From positions 2,417,991 to 2,479,990 of the forward strand of contig NC_088297.1 of NCBI RefSeq assembly GCF_032854445.1: a stretch of 62,000 nucleotides of DNA, read 5' to 3'. Origin of the DNA: Liolophura sinensis (taxonomy: Eukaryota; Mollusca; Polyplacophora; Chitonida; Chitonidae). The notes below the pieces were generated by a model. That model searched no databases and was not told the origin of the DNA. It saw only the letters and a list, made by a program, of their open reading frames with translations. A program made the translations under genes and the position numbers. Positions 44,615 to 56,330 of this stretch are shown here, piece after piece (positions within the stretch are counted from its first letter, which is position 1; the number at the start of each line of letters is the position of its first letter).

Positions 44615-44786
44615 TATACTGTGCATTGTACAAGGTGACACGCATTGTGATTTTGAAAGAATATCTTAACCCATAAATCGTCTTACTTCATGACCTACTT
44701 AAGCTATGTAAAACAGACTGTATATCTACCTGTATGTACATGGTGTGGACAAGGAAGTGTAGGTAGTCTCAGGGGTACAGCTGATC
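44615..44786 (+). promoter_or_regulatory. Gene 4 promoter-like block
   Basis: Shared upstream block preceding the type B leader. The TATA position reads 'tatgtaaaacagac', i.e. degenerate. Confidence 0.4.
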
Positions 44787-44826
44787 ATGGCGGTCTGGTT
44801 CTGGGACTGGACACGTCTTTGTGTCG
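44787..44826 (+). CDS. Gene 4 exon 1 (type B leader)
   Basis: MAVWFWDWTRLCV plus one base; donor GTGAGT. With V it makes a leader ending near ...TWAQ. Confidence 0.8.
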
Positions 44827-47800
44827 GTGAGTTCTAGCCTAGCATTTGTATTGGAGGATGTATTTTGTATTTGCAGATGGGATACGTACACGTCTCTGTG
44901 CTTTGGATATGTGAGCAATGAGCTTCCTCTGCCATACTGCCCGAGGAGGGATTCTCAGGCGTATTAGTATCTTGTTTACTTTCTACTGGCCCACGTGCAA
45001 ATTTTATTCTGACATTTGTGACAGGTAATTGTTAGAGCTATGTCGACATTAGTAGATATTACAGCTGGTGACCTGAAAGTATCCAAGGACTGGCTTCAGT
45101 CCTGTTGGTATTCGGAATTTCTCTGTCTAAAAATAGGAATAAGATATAGTCGTGAAGCGGTGAGCTTATGAGCTAGAGCAGAGCCCAGGTAACTGACAGG
45201 TATTGGCGATTTGGTGACTCACTCTGAGCTCTCATTTATTTTAAAGCTTTAACATCCCTATACAAAACCGTATGTTTAAACAGTGCTGTGTGTAAGTACT
45301 GCGGACGTCACGTGGGCTCAGGGGGTCGTGGAGGGGTTTGAGGGAGAGGCGGTTGTCTTGCCCTGTACTGTCAGTATACAGGGGAGTCTGCGGTGGAGAG
45401 TTTATTATAGAGTTCTCCTGATCAGAAACCGTGGTCAAATCCTCAAAGACAACAGCTCATGGACGGATGTGATCAGCCTTGTTGGGAGCAGCAATAACCT
45501 GAGCATCAGCTCCCTCAGTCATCAGAGAGATGATGGCAGGACGTTTATGTGTGACGATACAGGACCTGGAGCAGTTCAGCAGGGGACAACTGTCAGGGTG
45601 TTAGGTAACTGAAATTTGAAAATGCATCAACATTATAGGGTTATTATTTGGCTTTTTTCTCATTTTTTTTGTCCATCGTGTTGGTAAAATCATCTTATCT
45701 GACTGAAAACCAATTTCTTGCTCTAAACTATCCTATTCTTTATGAATTTAAACCTTATTCTGATCGCTTACGTGTAACTTTAAAGGAGCTATACCGCAGA
45801 TTTTTGGCCATGAAGAAATCCATCAGGTTAAATCCAGTCGAATTTTTGCTACTATTGTAGAGTAGCCCGTATATTTATCTATAACAAAATATTAGCCGTC
45901 TCTAAGTGCGTGATACCGCTCACAATCGGTAAAAAGGTTCATGCAGTTAATAAGGCATGTCGCTTTATAACATTTTTTTTCAATTATTAGAGTCATCGAA
46001 ATACTGTATATAGTGTACGGACGAATCTGATATTTACGGAAAAGTAATAATTGAACCTACTCCAAGTAAATACAGACAATCTTACTGATTAGCGGATACG
46101 GATTCTTTGCCAAGAGCCCCCTGGATAGTCTCATAAATATTTACTTTATTTCAATATTTGGCATCATGGTTCTAAAATGGGCATTTGTTATGATTAAAAC
46201 AACTAAAACAGTCAGAATCAGAGCGGTCATAGTCGAGCAAGCCAACGAGGGGCAGGTAACTCTGACTGAGGGGACACCTAAAACATTAACATGTGCGGTG
46301 ACTGGACGGCCTAACCCTGCTCCATCCTACAGCTGGACGTTGGATAATGGCAGTGGATCTGGACAGGGATCAAGCTACAATCTGACAGCAGACAGATCCA
46401 TGAGGAGTGTCAGTTGTACAGCCATAAACAAGTACAGTAATGGGAGTGTCCTGAGCACATCGACAGCCACTGGCACGCTAAATGTTCTCTGTAAGTTAGA
46501 CTTGTGTCTAAATAGTTAGAAGCCAAGAATTCATTCCGTGATAAGATATTTGGCACATTTTTTTGTGTTTTAATGTGGAAGTCGTAAGAAAGCACATTTT
46601 CCTTAAGTTTCCCTGTGGTATACGTGTTACAAAGGTGTATACCTGTTGGATGGATCACTAGTTGGTTGTCCCGTTTTGCCTGTTTGAATCTACCCTTGAT
46701 ATGTATCAATGATTTTGTCTTTGTATTTACATTATTTACACATTGTCCTGTACTTCAAGAGAAATATCTGATGCGGTTTATATTTGTGGTTAGAGTTAAG
46801 TTTTCTGGCTGATGCCCCTGGTCCTCCCGAAGGTACATGATATACATGGCAGATACGTTATGTTCTTTTTATTTTTGACATGCCAAACAGGCATGTGCCC
46901 TGTTGATATTTTTATGCTGTGTTACGTACTTGTATTTTGATGAAAACCAGAGCAGCTGTTCTGTTACGTTGTGTACAGTTCCGTTAAATGTATTTATGTT
47001 AGATTTTATTTTGTTTTGTAGACTTGGATTCACCGAATACTGCCAGTGCAGTTAAGATAATTCAGAGCGAAGCAGCCACCTTACGGTGCTCCGCTCATGG
47101 TGATCCCTTACCCACGTTTGAGTGGAGAAAGTCAGGGAGTGCAGAGATCAAGAGTACATCAGCTGATTACAGGATAGAGAATGTCCAGAGGGCAGATGCC
47201 GGCGAATACATGTGTGACGTCACCAACAGTGTCGGGACGCGACAAACGGCAGTAGAGCTCATTGTACAGTGTAAGTATGCACATTGAAGCCGACAGCCAG
47301 ACACTTTAATTGTTTCCGTTTACTTAAACAAAATTCTGTCGATATAAAACTGTCAATATTTCAGCTCCATCCGATGTAAAAGTAGCGTATGACCAGCGCA
47401 CTCGTACATTAACCTGTACAGCTGAGGGTATTCCCAATGTGCACACCTTCAGTACGTGGGAACATCGCCTGGGAACGACCATCATACGGAGACTGGGGAC
47501 CCAAACTAACGGGATCTCTGTCACCTACACTCTGCATAAGACCCTCACGTACACAGATACCGGGGATTACGTGTGTACAGCAACAAACGGCGTTAAGTCT
47601 TCACAAACAGGGCAGCTCTATATAGCTCCTCTAAGTAAGTGTTGTATGATTTTATGAGATAACCCCGTTTAATAGAAGTCTTGCATGCTCATAGTGTGTT
47701 TACCTTGCCTCTGTCTTCATTTCCTTCACACTGGCAACTCTCTCATATTATTTGTCTATGAGGATCAGTCATATTTGAGACCTTTGGTCCAGAGAAAGAA

Positions 47801-50800
47801 CGGCAATACTGCATTTGCAAGGGTCGTCACACAGAAATCATGCTGACGTCACACAAACTAACATGATGACGTCACACAAACTAAAGAAGCGACGTTGTAC
47901 AAACAAACACGGCATACAGAACTTGTCATCCCTTGTGATTTTGAGATAAACCAGTTTCGAGTTCGAACTATTGAAGGTAGAAATAGTCGGACTGTAAGAT
48001 GTGACAAGTCAAAAATATTAGGCACTTATTTTTGATCCCATTCACTATAACATGCGCATCTGCTTGAGGTGTCAAAAAAGTCATTTACAACTGACGAATG
48101 AAAGAGAAAACTGAGAGTCTGAAGGCTTTGTAAACTGAAAGTTCCTAGAAGAAAGAGGTGTCTATTTTCTCTGCTGGATAACGGAGGCACGTGATTAGTA
48201 AATATATTTTAACTAGGTTGTCTAGCATTTTTCACCATTCACATGGCTAAATAGGGTTGTTTTTATATTTAAGAATAAAAGGGTTAAAAGATCCCCTGTT
48301 TAAGCGTTACAGATTTTACTATAGACAGTGGTCTCAATCGTCGTTTTGACAGTTTGTTGAACAGTTTTACATACTCACATAGACTGGAATGCTGTTAAGG
48401 TTGCTTTGCGATAAAAGCCAAAAACACAAAACCAACAAAAACGTTGAACTTTTACTGCTCAGTCTTTACGTTTGAAACTTGCTTTTCCTTGTTTTTCATT
48501 TTAGCTCCAGCCGTGTTTGAGAATCATTCAGAGATAGTGATGGCTGGCTTGGAGAGATCCGTAACAATATCCGTCTCTTTTTACGCACGATCGTCCTCCG
48601 GCACTGTCCGGGTGAAGTGGGAGAAACCCGGAGAAAGCGACGCCCTACAGTCTCACCGGGAAGAGGCGGGTATGGTCAGTCTGGTGATGTATGGTCAGCG
48701 GGTCAGTCTACCGGGAACAGTCACCATACTGACACTGACTGATGTCCGTCAGGCAGATGAGGGCAACTACACCGTGACCGTCACCTCTGACATCAACGGA
48801 GTAACCCAGACGTCAAGTACCAGCGTTTACGTTGACGTCATTGAGAAGCCATCGGCAAAGAAAGGTTTGTGCGTTAATGTTCGATTACATCAAGATGTGA
48901 AGATAGTAATTTTATATCTGCAGAACCCTAGTGTCAAAACGGACGTCTTTGTAGTAGTTAAATGCGTCAAGACTCATTTCCAGAACAGCCTGAAACACCA
49001 GTTCCCATAGTAATATGTAAGAAAAAGTAAATACATTGTCAGTAAAGCTGGTAACATGTTTTAAATGATTCCAGTGCGAATCCGTCGGACGTGGACATTG
49101 TTATTAAAGAGTTTGTTTGACGTTGCAGACACATCTGGAAATTACATCGGAGTAAACATTGTGGCGATTGTTGGAGGGGTATTAGGCGCTCTCCTCGTCG
49201 TTGTTACATCTATCCTCACAGCGATAGTTGTAACAATCTGGAGAAGATCAAAAACAAAAGGCTGGTATTCCTTACTTCGGAGACTTTATGTAACTTCCAA
49301 GCAAATCTCAGAAGAAACCTAGTAGTTTTGGGGGATCCTGGGTTTGTAACTTGACAAACAAATTAACGTAGTTCAATTCGTAGGACAAAAACTGGCTACT
49401 TACTGTATGTCCACGTTTACCGTTTCAATATGCAATAACATTTACACTCTACATGTACATGGTGATGGCAACCAAAACACATCCTTGTTCTCCCCCAATA
49501 GTTACACGTGCGTTCTTTTCTCTTTAAAGCTTTACTGAAAATAAGTGATTTTGATGTTAATTAGTCCGTCCGATTTGGAGTTATGGCGTATTATATATTA
49601 TTTCACTTGTGTAAGGGCAACTACATTAGGGACAGGAGAAAACCTGGCAGGAGCCTAAGACATACCATACTTCAATGCAAAATAAATGTGCAAGGGACCG
49701 TATACCTTTAACACCTTACAGAGCTGTGCAGTGATAAAATTGTATTGTTTGTTTTCTTTTATTTCAGGTTTACCAGAGGGTGCTGAAAACAGGTTCTTAC
49801 ATTCCATTATTTCTGTACTGGTTATAGTTTCCGATCGTGACGTAAATGTTCGGAGACAGTGTAAATCTTCCCACTTCTATATTGAACTTTAATAGTGTGC
49901 TGTGATAAGCCATACCAAAGAAAAATGAGATGAGGTGTTCTGGTTCTCATTTAGTATTTCACTGCATCTGTCATAAGGTGAAATATAGGAAAGACGTATG
50001 CTGTTTTCTGTTGTCGTTTTTATGTCTTTTTATTGGATATTTTGTAATATAACATAGAGAAAGGAAATATTTCGTTTCTTGTCAGAGCTATCATTATCTG
50101 ATACTACATAATGCATACTAGTGATAAAACCTGCACTAATTTCAACGTATGCGATTTGTCGTTTGTATCTTCTAAATAATCAGCATTAGACAAACATAGG
50201 GCATAAGTTAAAAGATACGATGGCAAAAATGTAAACGTTTGTAACTTGGACAACGATTCAGCTTGAGGACAAACCAAGCTTCGAAAAAAAAGGAAAACTG
50301 CGAACCTTTGAGAAAATAACAACACAATTACTAACAATGACTAAACTAATCTGACTAAACTGCTCTTCTAGGCAGATGTCACCAGCGGGAGACCTCATGG
50401 GAGGAATGCGGACATTACCGAGAACAGCTAGTACTCAACTTGACCCTGCTGTCAACATGGGTAATTATCCCTTTAACCAGATGTTATGTTTATTAGATAA
50501 TATACATTATAAAAACAGACATGGTAAAGCCTTCAAGTGATACAAATGACGTTTGACAAGGTTATGATTTGCCAGAGTTCAGACCGAAAAGCCAAAATCT
50601 GGAATTTGCATGATAAAAATTCTATAAAGTGTTCACTCATTTAATTGAGTGTTTGTTATGTTTTGGAGTCTGGAAAAGAATTGGAACCACTGTAAGCTAC
50701 ATACACTTCTTCATGTGCTTAAAAAAACGTATTTAGTGAGTGTGAGTTCCAGTTCGTTCTGGCTCCCACTTCGGTGGTACACGGGAATGCCTGCCGGTAG

Positions 50801-51269
50801 CCTGCTGAAGGTCGTGGGTTTTCCCCGGACTGTGCCCTGTTTCCTCCCTCCGTAATACTGGCCGCTGTCGTCATGAAGTGAAATATTTTTGAGTACGACG
50901 TATAAATCTAATCAAAGAAATTAAACTCATATCTATCATCAAATATCTACAAAAAATGGCGTCTGTCAATTAACATGTATATATCTGTGTAGTTACAAAT
51001 CAAAGAAATTAAATTCATATATAAAATCAAATATCTACAAAAAAATGGCCTCTGTCTTTTCACATGTATATATCCGTGTAATTACAGATCACAATTACGA
51101 GTTGCTCGCTCACAACATCGCCACAAACCCAGGATCACGTGACCAGCACTACGCGTCTTTGACGTTACCCACTAGGACTGGTGACAACACGTACGAGAAC
51201 ACTGAAGTGGCTGAGTCTAATGCAACAACGAGACAGAGTGTTGACCGGGCAAACTACCAAAACGTCTAG
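44787..51269 (+). CDS. Gene 4: complete five-Ig transmembrane receptor
   Basis: The only copy with all ten exons open: leader 44787-44826, V 45284-45604, Ig2 46224-46490, Ig3 47022-47270, Ig4 47365-47634, Ig5 48505-48864, TM 49129-49260, linker 49768-49792, cytoplasmic 50372-50460, terminal 51088-51269. The sum is 1,935 nt = 644 aa plus stop, in phase throughout. The donor after the TM exon is GC (GCTGGT) and not GT as in the other copies. If it is not spliced, the frame continues 20 codons to TAG at 49,320, giving a 566-aa receptor with a short basic tail and no tyrosine motifs. It is a type I cell-surface protein with five extracellular Ig domains (V, three C2/I-like, one Cys-less). Partners unknown; immune or self-recognition is an inference from family structure. 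Confidence 0.85.
45284..45604 (+). CDS. Gene 4 V-set exon
   Basis: 321 nt, phase 1-1. 'AVVLPCTVSIQGSLRW' and 'DDGRTFMCDDTG'. The C'-C'' segment (YYRVLLIRNRGQILKDNSSW) differs strongly from the other copies. A single donor GTAACT, with no donor array. Confidence 0.88.
46224..46490 (+). CDS. Gene 4 Ig2 exon
   Basis: 267 nt, phase 1-1, TLTCAVTGRPNPAPSYSW and RSVSCTAINK; donor GTAAGT. Confidence 0.85.
47022..47270 (+). CDS. Gene 4 Ig3 exon
   Basis: 249 nt, phase 1-1, 'ATLRCSAHGDPLPTFEW' and 'AGEYMCDVTNSVGT'. Confidence 0.88.
47365..47634 (+). CDS. Gene 4 Ig4 exon
   Basis: 270 nt, phase 1-1, 'TLTCTAEGIPNVHTFSTWE' and 'DTGDYVCTATNG'. Confidence 0.88.
47838..47886 (+). repeat. CRE-like 23-bp repeat (2 units)
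   Basis: Two copies of 'tgacgtcacacaaactaa' in the Ig4-Ig5 intron, equivalent to the 3 units at 7,132. Confidence 0.55.
48505..48864 (+). CDS. Gene 4 Ig5 exon (cysteine-less)
   Basis: 360 nt, phase 1-1, 'TISVSFYARSSSGTVRVKWE' and 'DEGNYTVTV'. Stalk DVIEKPSAKK. Confidence 0.88.
49129..49260 (+). CDS. Gene 4 transmembrane exon with GC donor
   Basis: 132 nt. Span IVGGVLGALLVVVTSILTAI and on, then WRRSKTK. The next bases are GCTGGT, where the other genes have GTTGGT/A. Read-through adds GWYSLLRRLYVTSKQISEET and stops at 49,322. Confidence 0.85.
49768..49792 (+). CDS. Gene 4 linker micro-exon
   Basis: 25 nt encoding (G)LPEGAEN(R), phase 1 to 2; acceptor TTTCAG, donor GTTCTT. Confidence 0.65.
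50372..50460 (+). CDS. Gene 4 cytoplasmic exon
   Basis: 89 nt, phase 2 to 1, RQMSPAGDLMGGMRTLP...LDPAVNM; acceptor TTCTAG, donor GTAATT. Confidence 0.7.
50740..50925 (+). mobile_element. SINE copy in gene 4 last intron
   Basis: Same insertion as at 10,092. It is followed by a local duplication of the 3' end of the intron ('caaatatctacaaaaaatgg' near 50,940 and again near 51,030). Confidence 0.75.
51088..51269 (+). CDS. Gene 4 terminal exon
   Basis: 182 nt, stop 51,267. YELL, YASL, YENT and YQNV: the second site has changed from YxxM to YxxL, so sites 1 and 2 are both YxxL, 18 residues apart. Confidence 0.8.
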
Positions 51270-51344
51270 GGTCGTACTCTTCTCACAAGTCTGTTCAAAA
51301 TCAACACCGTATTGTCATCCATATTCATGTTTTTATGTTAAATG

Positions 51345-52925
51345 CGTCATACACACGTAGGGTTTTGGATAGTTGAGAGCCTAACGGTGTTTCTCTATGG
51401 GAACCAGAGGGAAGTATATGTGTACTCCTCGTCTGCTCCCTGCCAGTTCATTAGTCTGTCACTAAACTCTTTTCCGGACTTTTCATGAACCGTTTTGTAA
51501 TGTGTATGTGTAAAGTATTTCATCACATTCCCGAGTGTCGACTTGATGAATGGTTTCAGCATGAAAATGTGCAAATCGTCTTCGAGTTTCAGGCCATGTA
51601 TTCCCCATTCTCGACAAAATTATCGCTGTTTTCAATGTGTTTTGGGCTCACACATTTTTTGGACTATTTATAATACAGTTCATCATACTTCAATGAAAGT
51701 TGATAAATGTCTTCACCCTCTGGGGTTACACATTAAGTCGAAGATTCGGGTCGTTTTGTCCATTTTTGACGAAAATTTTGTAAGGTCGATCTTGATGAAG
51801 CTATATTTTTGATGGATTTCACCGGTAGGGGACATGGGCTACAAAAGCAATACTTGTACTACATATATCTGTACCACATATACTTGTACCGCACATCCTT
51901 GCACCACATACACTTGCCCCACATGTACTTGTACCACATATTGCAATAGGTTAATAGATATTTTATACTCTGTCGGTTATGGCTTGTGCATTTCGTTATA
52001 CAGAGCTTTGTCATGTGGATATATTCACATATGCTATTGTCCGCGATTGTAAAGATACATATGTGGCACACAGACTTCTGATATTCATTTCACGCTGGTT
52101 TGTGATTTACCTTTGTGAATTGCATATTTATGTGCAAAGCTTCAGTGATAAGTTGCTTTTGTATGAAACTGTTTACTCGTATGTTAACAAGTTAAATGTG
52201 CATAAAATTGTTTCTTGCTATTTTTAGAACCTTCTAACCTCACGAATATTATATATTCATTTGGCCCGATGTTGTTTGTTCAACTGTTAACAAGTGGATT
52301 CTGCATAAAACTGTTTGTTGCACAACATCGGTCGTCAAGTTGTAAGTGGACTATTTAAAGATCGTAAAGTAAAAAGTTGCAATTCCTTGTCCGAGCACGC
52401 AGATTTGCGATCATGGGCAAGTAGAAGAATGCACTATTAATAATATGAGTTGGATATCATGGGTAACTCGTACTTTACTTTCAGGCCCGTGCCGAGTTGA
52501 GTTTGTTCGTCGCATAATAGTTTAGTAAAAGTGGTGAATAGAACACACTCATTATTTAGTTTTTACTTGATTCCTAACTGAGTATATTTTTCTGTCTTTT
52601 CAAAAAATGATCATTAAGCATGTATATGTATGCATAAGACTTGTGCTCAACGGTGTCTTGTCTTACCAGAAATGGTGAGATGAACTTAAACCTATTCTAT
52701 AATAGCCTGAAATAAAAATGAAAGCATCCAAAATGTCTATGCACAGCGCTGTTTTATCTTACCAGCAGTGTAATAAATGATTCTGGCCACATCGGCAATA
52801 TTTCAGACAGACGTGGAAAAGCTTACCAGTAAATTGCTCGTGATTCGTGGTTTTCGTCGGGTATTCCGGTTTCGACCACTCATAAAATTGACCGCCATGA
52901 CATCAATAAAAAATCCTTGAGAATG
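51345..52925. other. Intergenic region between genes 4 and 5
   Basis: Shared 3'-flank sequence, followed at 51,850-51,950 by a run of degenerate 11-13-bp words ('cttgtaccacatat'). No gene recognised. Confidence 0.45.
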
Positions 52926-52928
52926 ACG

Positions 52929-53205
52929 AGGGGCCTCCGTGGCTCAGTCGGTTAGCGCGCTAGCGCAGCGTAATGACCCAGAAGTCTCTCACTAATGGGT
53001 CGCTGTGAGTTCAAGTCCAGCTCATGCTGGCTTCCTCACCGGCCGTACGTGGGATGGTCTCGCAGCAACATGCGGATGGTCGTGGGTTTCCCCCTGGCTC
53101 TGTCCGGTTTCCACCCAACATAAGGCTGGCCGCCCTCGTATAAGAGAAATATTCTTCAGTACGGCGTAAAACACCAATCAAATAAATAAAAAAATAAACT
53201 GAGAA
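52929..53205 (+). mobile_element. Full-length tRNA-derived SINE
   Basis: The head 'ggcctccgtggctcagtcgg' + 'ttagcgcgctagcgc' fits an A box and 'gtgagttcaagtccagc' a B box. The core and tail 'tacggcgtaaaacaccaatc' + 'aaataaataaaaaaataa' follow. It is the best reference copy in the window. Confidence 0.9.
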
Positions 53206-53280
53206 TGACGTTCAGAATAATCATATAAATGACTAATAAACTGTGGTTTCCCGAGCGTTTGTTTGGAATAAAACTTCTTG

Positions 53281-53625
53281 CATAGCGGCCCGGTAGATCC
53301 AGGATCAGTCCTTGATCGAGTCACACCTAAGACTTTAAAAGAGGGAGTTGTAACTTCCTCGCTTGGCGTTCAGCATGAAGGGGATAGTGCAACGACTGGT
53401 TGACCCGTATCAGTATAAAGGCTCGGGCGGGGCGTCGTACTTGCCTTCGGTAAGTCGTCTCAGGGAAGCAGCACTAAATAAAAGAGCGGTGGAAATCCGT
53501 CCTGCAACAATTAGGCACATTACACGTACATGCACCCTAATGATTCCTTCGTCGTCATATGATTGAAAAATTGTTGAGTACGACGTTAAACCCCAAGCAC
53601 TCACTCACTCACTTTTGCATAGCGG
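53281..53625 (+). mobile_element. Second-family SINE
   Basis: Same family as 31,204-31,530. Ends 'gattgaaaaattgttgagta' + 'cgacgttaaa' and 'cactcactcactcac'. The tRNA-like head is only partly present. Confidence 0.75.
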
Positions 53626-53916
53626 GTATGGCTGACCTGTACAGTAGTACCAAAGAGATGTCAGCTTTATCGGTTGTACTTCTGCTGGGTGAAGGACTAA
53701 TACCCCTCCCTGATAGTGGTGAGGTACCTAACATTCACCATACCTGTGCTTTTCATTGAACAAGGTGACACACATCGTGATTTTGAAAGGATGTCTTAAC
53801 CCTCGGATCGTCTTACTACCTGACCTACCTGCGGTGTGTAAAACAGGCTATATATCTACCTATATGTACACACTGTGAACAAGGAAGTGTACGTGGTCTA
53901 AGGGGTAAAGCTGATC

Positions 53917-53956
53917 ATGTCGAGGTGGTTCTGAGACTGGGCACGTGTCTGTGTCT
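53917..53956 (+). pseudogene. Gene 5 leader exon with stop
   Basis: ATG TCG AGG TGG TTC TGA: the sixth codon is a stop where type B leaders have TGG. Donor GTGAGT remains. Confidence 0.8.
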
Positions 53957-54596
53957 GTGAGTTCTTGCCTAGTCCGTGGATATGGTATATCGGGGTGGTG
54001 GTTGGGGAGGGGTTATGTTTACGTCTCTTTGCTTTGGATATATATGTAATGGGCTTCCTGTGTCATACTGCTCGTGGGTGGATCCTCTGACGTCCCAACA
54101 TCTTGTTTTTTTTTATACTAGCCTGCGTGCAAATATCATCCTGACAATTGTGACAGGTAATTGTTAGAGCTATGTCGACATGAAAATGCTGTCTTTAGAG
54201 TACGTAGTACAATTTCTGACGTGAAAGTATTCAAGGACTGGTTACAGTATTGTTGCTACTCGAAATTATTCTGTCTAAAAATAGGCATAGCATATTGTCG
54301 TGAAGCGTGCAAGTTGGGGTAGAGTCCAGATGGCTCACATGTACTGCCGATTTGGTGACTCTCTCTGAGGTTGGAATTAGTGCTATGTGTAGAAATTGTA
54401 ATCATAATAAAGAGCAGAATTACCAATCCGACTGTTATATGCGGCACAAAGCAAAGCACAGAATTCGAACATTTGAATGCATTTTGGTGTCTATATCAAT
54501 GTAAAATATTTATCCTTCTAATGAGCCTTACTTCATTGGATAACTCTCATTTGCTTTAAAGCTTTAACAGCCCTACAAAACCGTATCTCTACACAG

Positions 54597-54919
54597 TGCT
54601 GTGTGTAAGTACCGCGGACGTCACGTGGGCTCAGGAGGTCGTGGAGGGGTTGAGGAAGGAGCGATGGTCCTGCCCTGTAATGTCAGTATACAGGGGAGTC
54701 TGCGGTGGAGAGTTGGTCCTAGTGGTATCCTCCTAATCAGAGCCAATGGTGGAGTCTTCAAAGATTACACCGCCTGTGAGGATGTGATCAGCCTGGTGGG
54801 GAGCAGCTATAACCTGAACATCAGCTCCCTCAGACGTCAGAAAGATGACAGCAGGACGTTCCGGTGTGACGGCATAGGAGGTGAAACAAGTCAGCAGGAG
54901 ACAACTGTGTGGGTGTTAG
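54597..54919 (+). pseudogene. Gene 5 V-set exon, 1-nt deletion
   Basis: Leader end and V start are in one frame. After 'VVEG' one T is missing, and the rest ('MVLPCNVSIQG', 'LRW', 'SRTFRCDG') is in the next frame. Length 323 against an expected 324. Confidence 0.85.
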
Positions 54920-55205
54920 GTAGGTACGGGTACGTGTATAACAGGAGACAACTGTCAGGGTGTTAGGTAGGTACGTGTACATGTACAACAGGAGACAACT
55001 GTCAGGGTGTTAGGTAAGTACCTGTACATGTAGAACAGGAGAAAACTGCCAGGGTGTTTGGTAAGTACGTGTACATGTGTAACAGGAAACAACTGTCAGG
55101 GTGTTAGGTAGGTACGTGTACATGTACAACAGGAGACAACTGTCAGGGTGTTAGGTAAGTACCTGTACATGTAGAACAGGAGAAAACTGTCAGGGTGTTA
55201 GGTAG
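54920..55205 (+). repeat. 47-bp donor array of gene 5 (about 6 units)
   Basis: Same structure as 26,502-27,870: repeated V-exon end plus GTAAGT or GTAGGT. Confidence 0.85.
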
Positions 55206-55749
55206 GTAAGTTAGACCTGTGTCTAAATAGTTAGAAGCCAAGAACTGATTCAGTGATAAGATATTTGACTCATTACTTGATGTTTTAATGTGGAAGTCGT
55301 AAGAAAACACATTCTCCCTCAGTTTGTGTTGAACTCTTGAAGAAATTGTCTAGTAGTGTACGTGTTACAGTGCTAAGAATGGATCATGAGTTGTCTCGTG
55401 GTGCCTCTTTGAACCGACCCTTTACATGTATCAATGATTTTGTCTTTGTATTTAGATTATTTCCAAATTTCTCAAGCGGAATGTACTTCAAGCGGAAATA
55501 TCTGATGCGGTGTAAATTTGTGATTAGAGGTAATTTTCCGGGTTGATGTCCTTGTTCCTCCCTAAGGTACAATATATACATGACAGATACGTTGTGTTCT
55601 TGCTTCTCTTGTCAAATAGACGGGAGCCATGTTGGGATTTTTATGCTGAATCACTTACTTGTAATTTCTAAAAACCAGACCAGATGTTCTCTTACGTCGT
55701 ATATGACTCTGTCAAATGAATGTATATGAGGTTTTCTTTTGCGTCGTAG

Positions 55750-55934
55750 ATTTGGATTTACCAACTAGCTAGTCAGTCTACCAGGGACAGTCACCATACT
55801 GACACTGGCTTATGTCCGCCAGGCAGATGAGGGCAATTATACCGTGACCGTCATCTCTGACATCAACGGAGTTACCCAGAAGTCAAGTACCAGCGTTTAC
55901 GTCGACGTCATTGAGAAGACATCGGCAAAGAAAG
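55750..55934 (+). pseudogene. Ig3/Ig5 fusion exon
   Basis: The first 16 bases are the start of Ig3 (DLDLP), then 'actagct', then Ig5 from 'cagtctaccagggacag' to its donor. The fusion is out of frame and hits TAG. Confidence 0.8.
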
Positions 55935-56198
55935 GTTTGTACCTTATTGTTCAGTTAAATCAAGGTGTGAAGATAGTAATTTTCAATTTGTAGAACCCTA
56001 GTGTCAAAACAGACGTCTTTGTAGTAGTTAAATGCGTCAAGACTCATTTCCAGAAGAGCCCCAAACCCCAGTCCCCATGGTAATATGTAGAAAAAGTAAA
56101 TACATAGTCAATAAAGCTGGTAACATGTTTTAATTGATTCCAGTGCGAATCCGTCGGGCGTGGACATTGTTAATTAAATAGTTTATTTGTCGTTGCAG

Positions 56199-56330
56199 AG
56201 ATATGTGGCAATCACACTGGAGCAAACAATGTGGCGATTGTTGGAGGGGTGTTAGGCGGTCTGATCATTGTTGTTACATCTATTTTCACAGCGATAATTG
56301 TGATGTTATGGAGAAGATTGAAAACAAAAG
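56199..56330 (+). CDS. Gene 5 transmembrane exon
   Basis: 132 nt, intact, nearly identical to gene 1. Donor GTTGGA. Confidence 0.7.

Noticed and set aside
46410-46709. 99-codon minus-strand open frame
   Set aside because: It is the antisense shadow of the gene 4 Ig2 exon and its intron.
52929-53010. Possible functional tRNA gene
   Set aside because: The A- and B-box-like words belong to the head of a dispersed SINE with the family core and tail attached.
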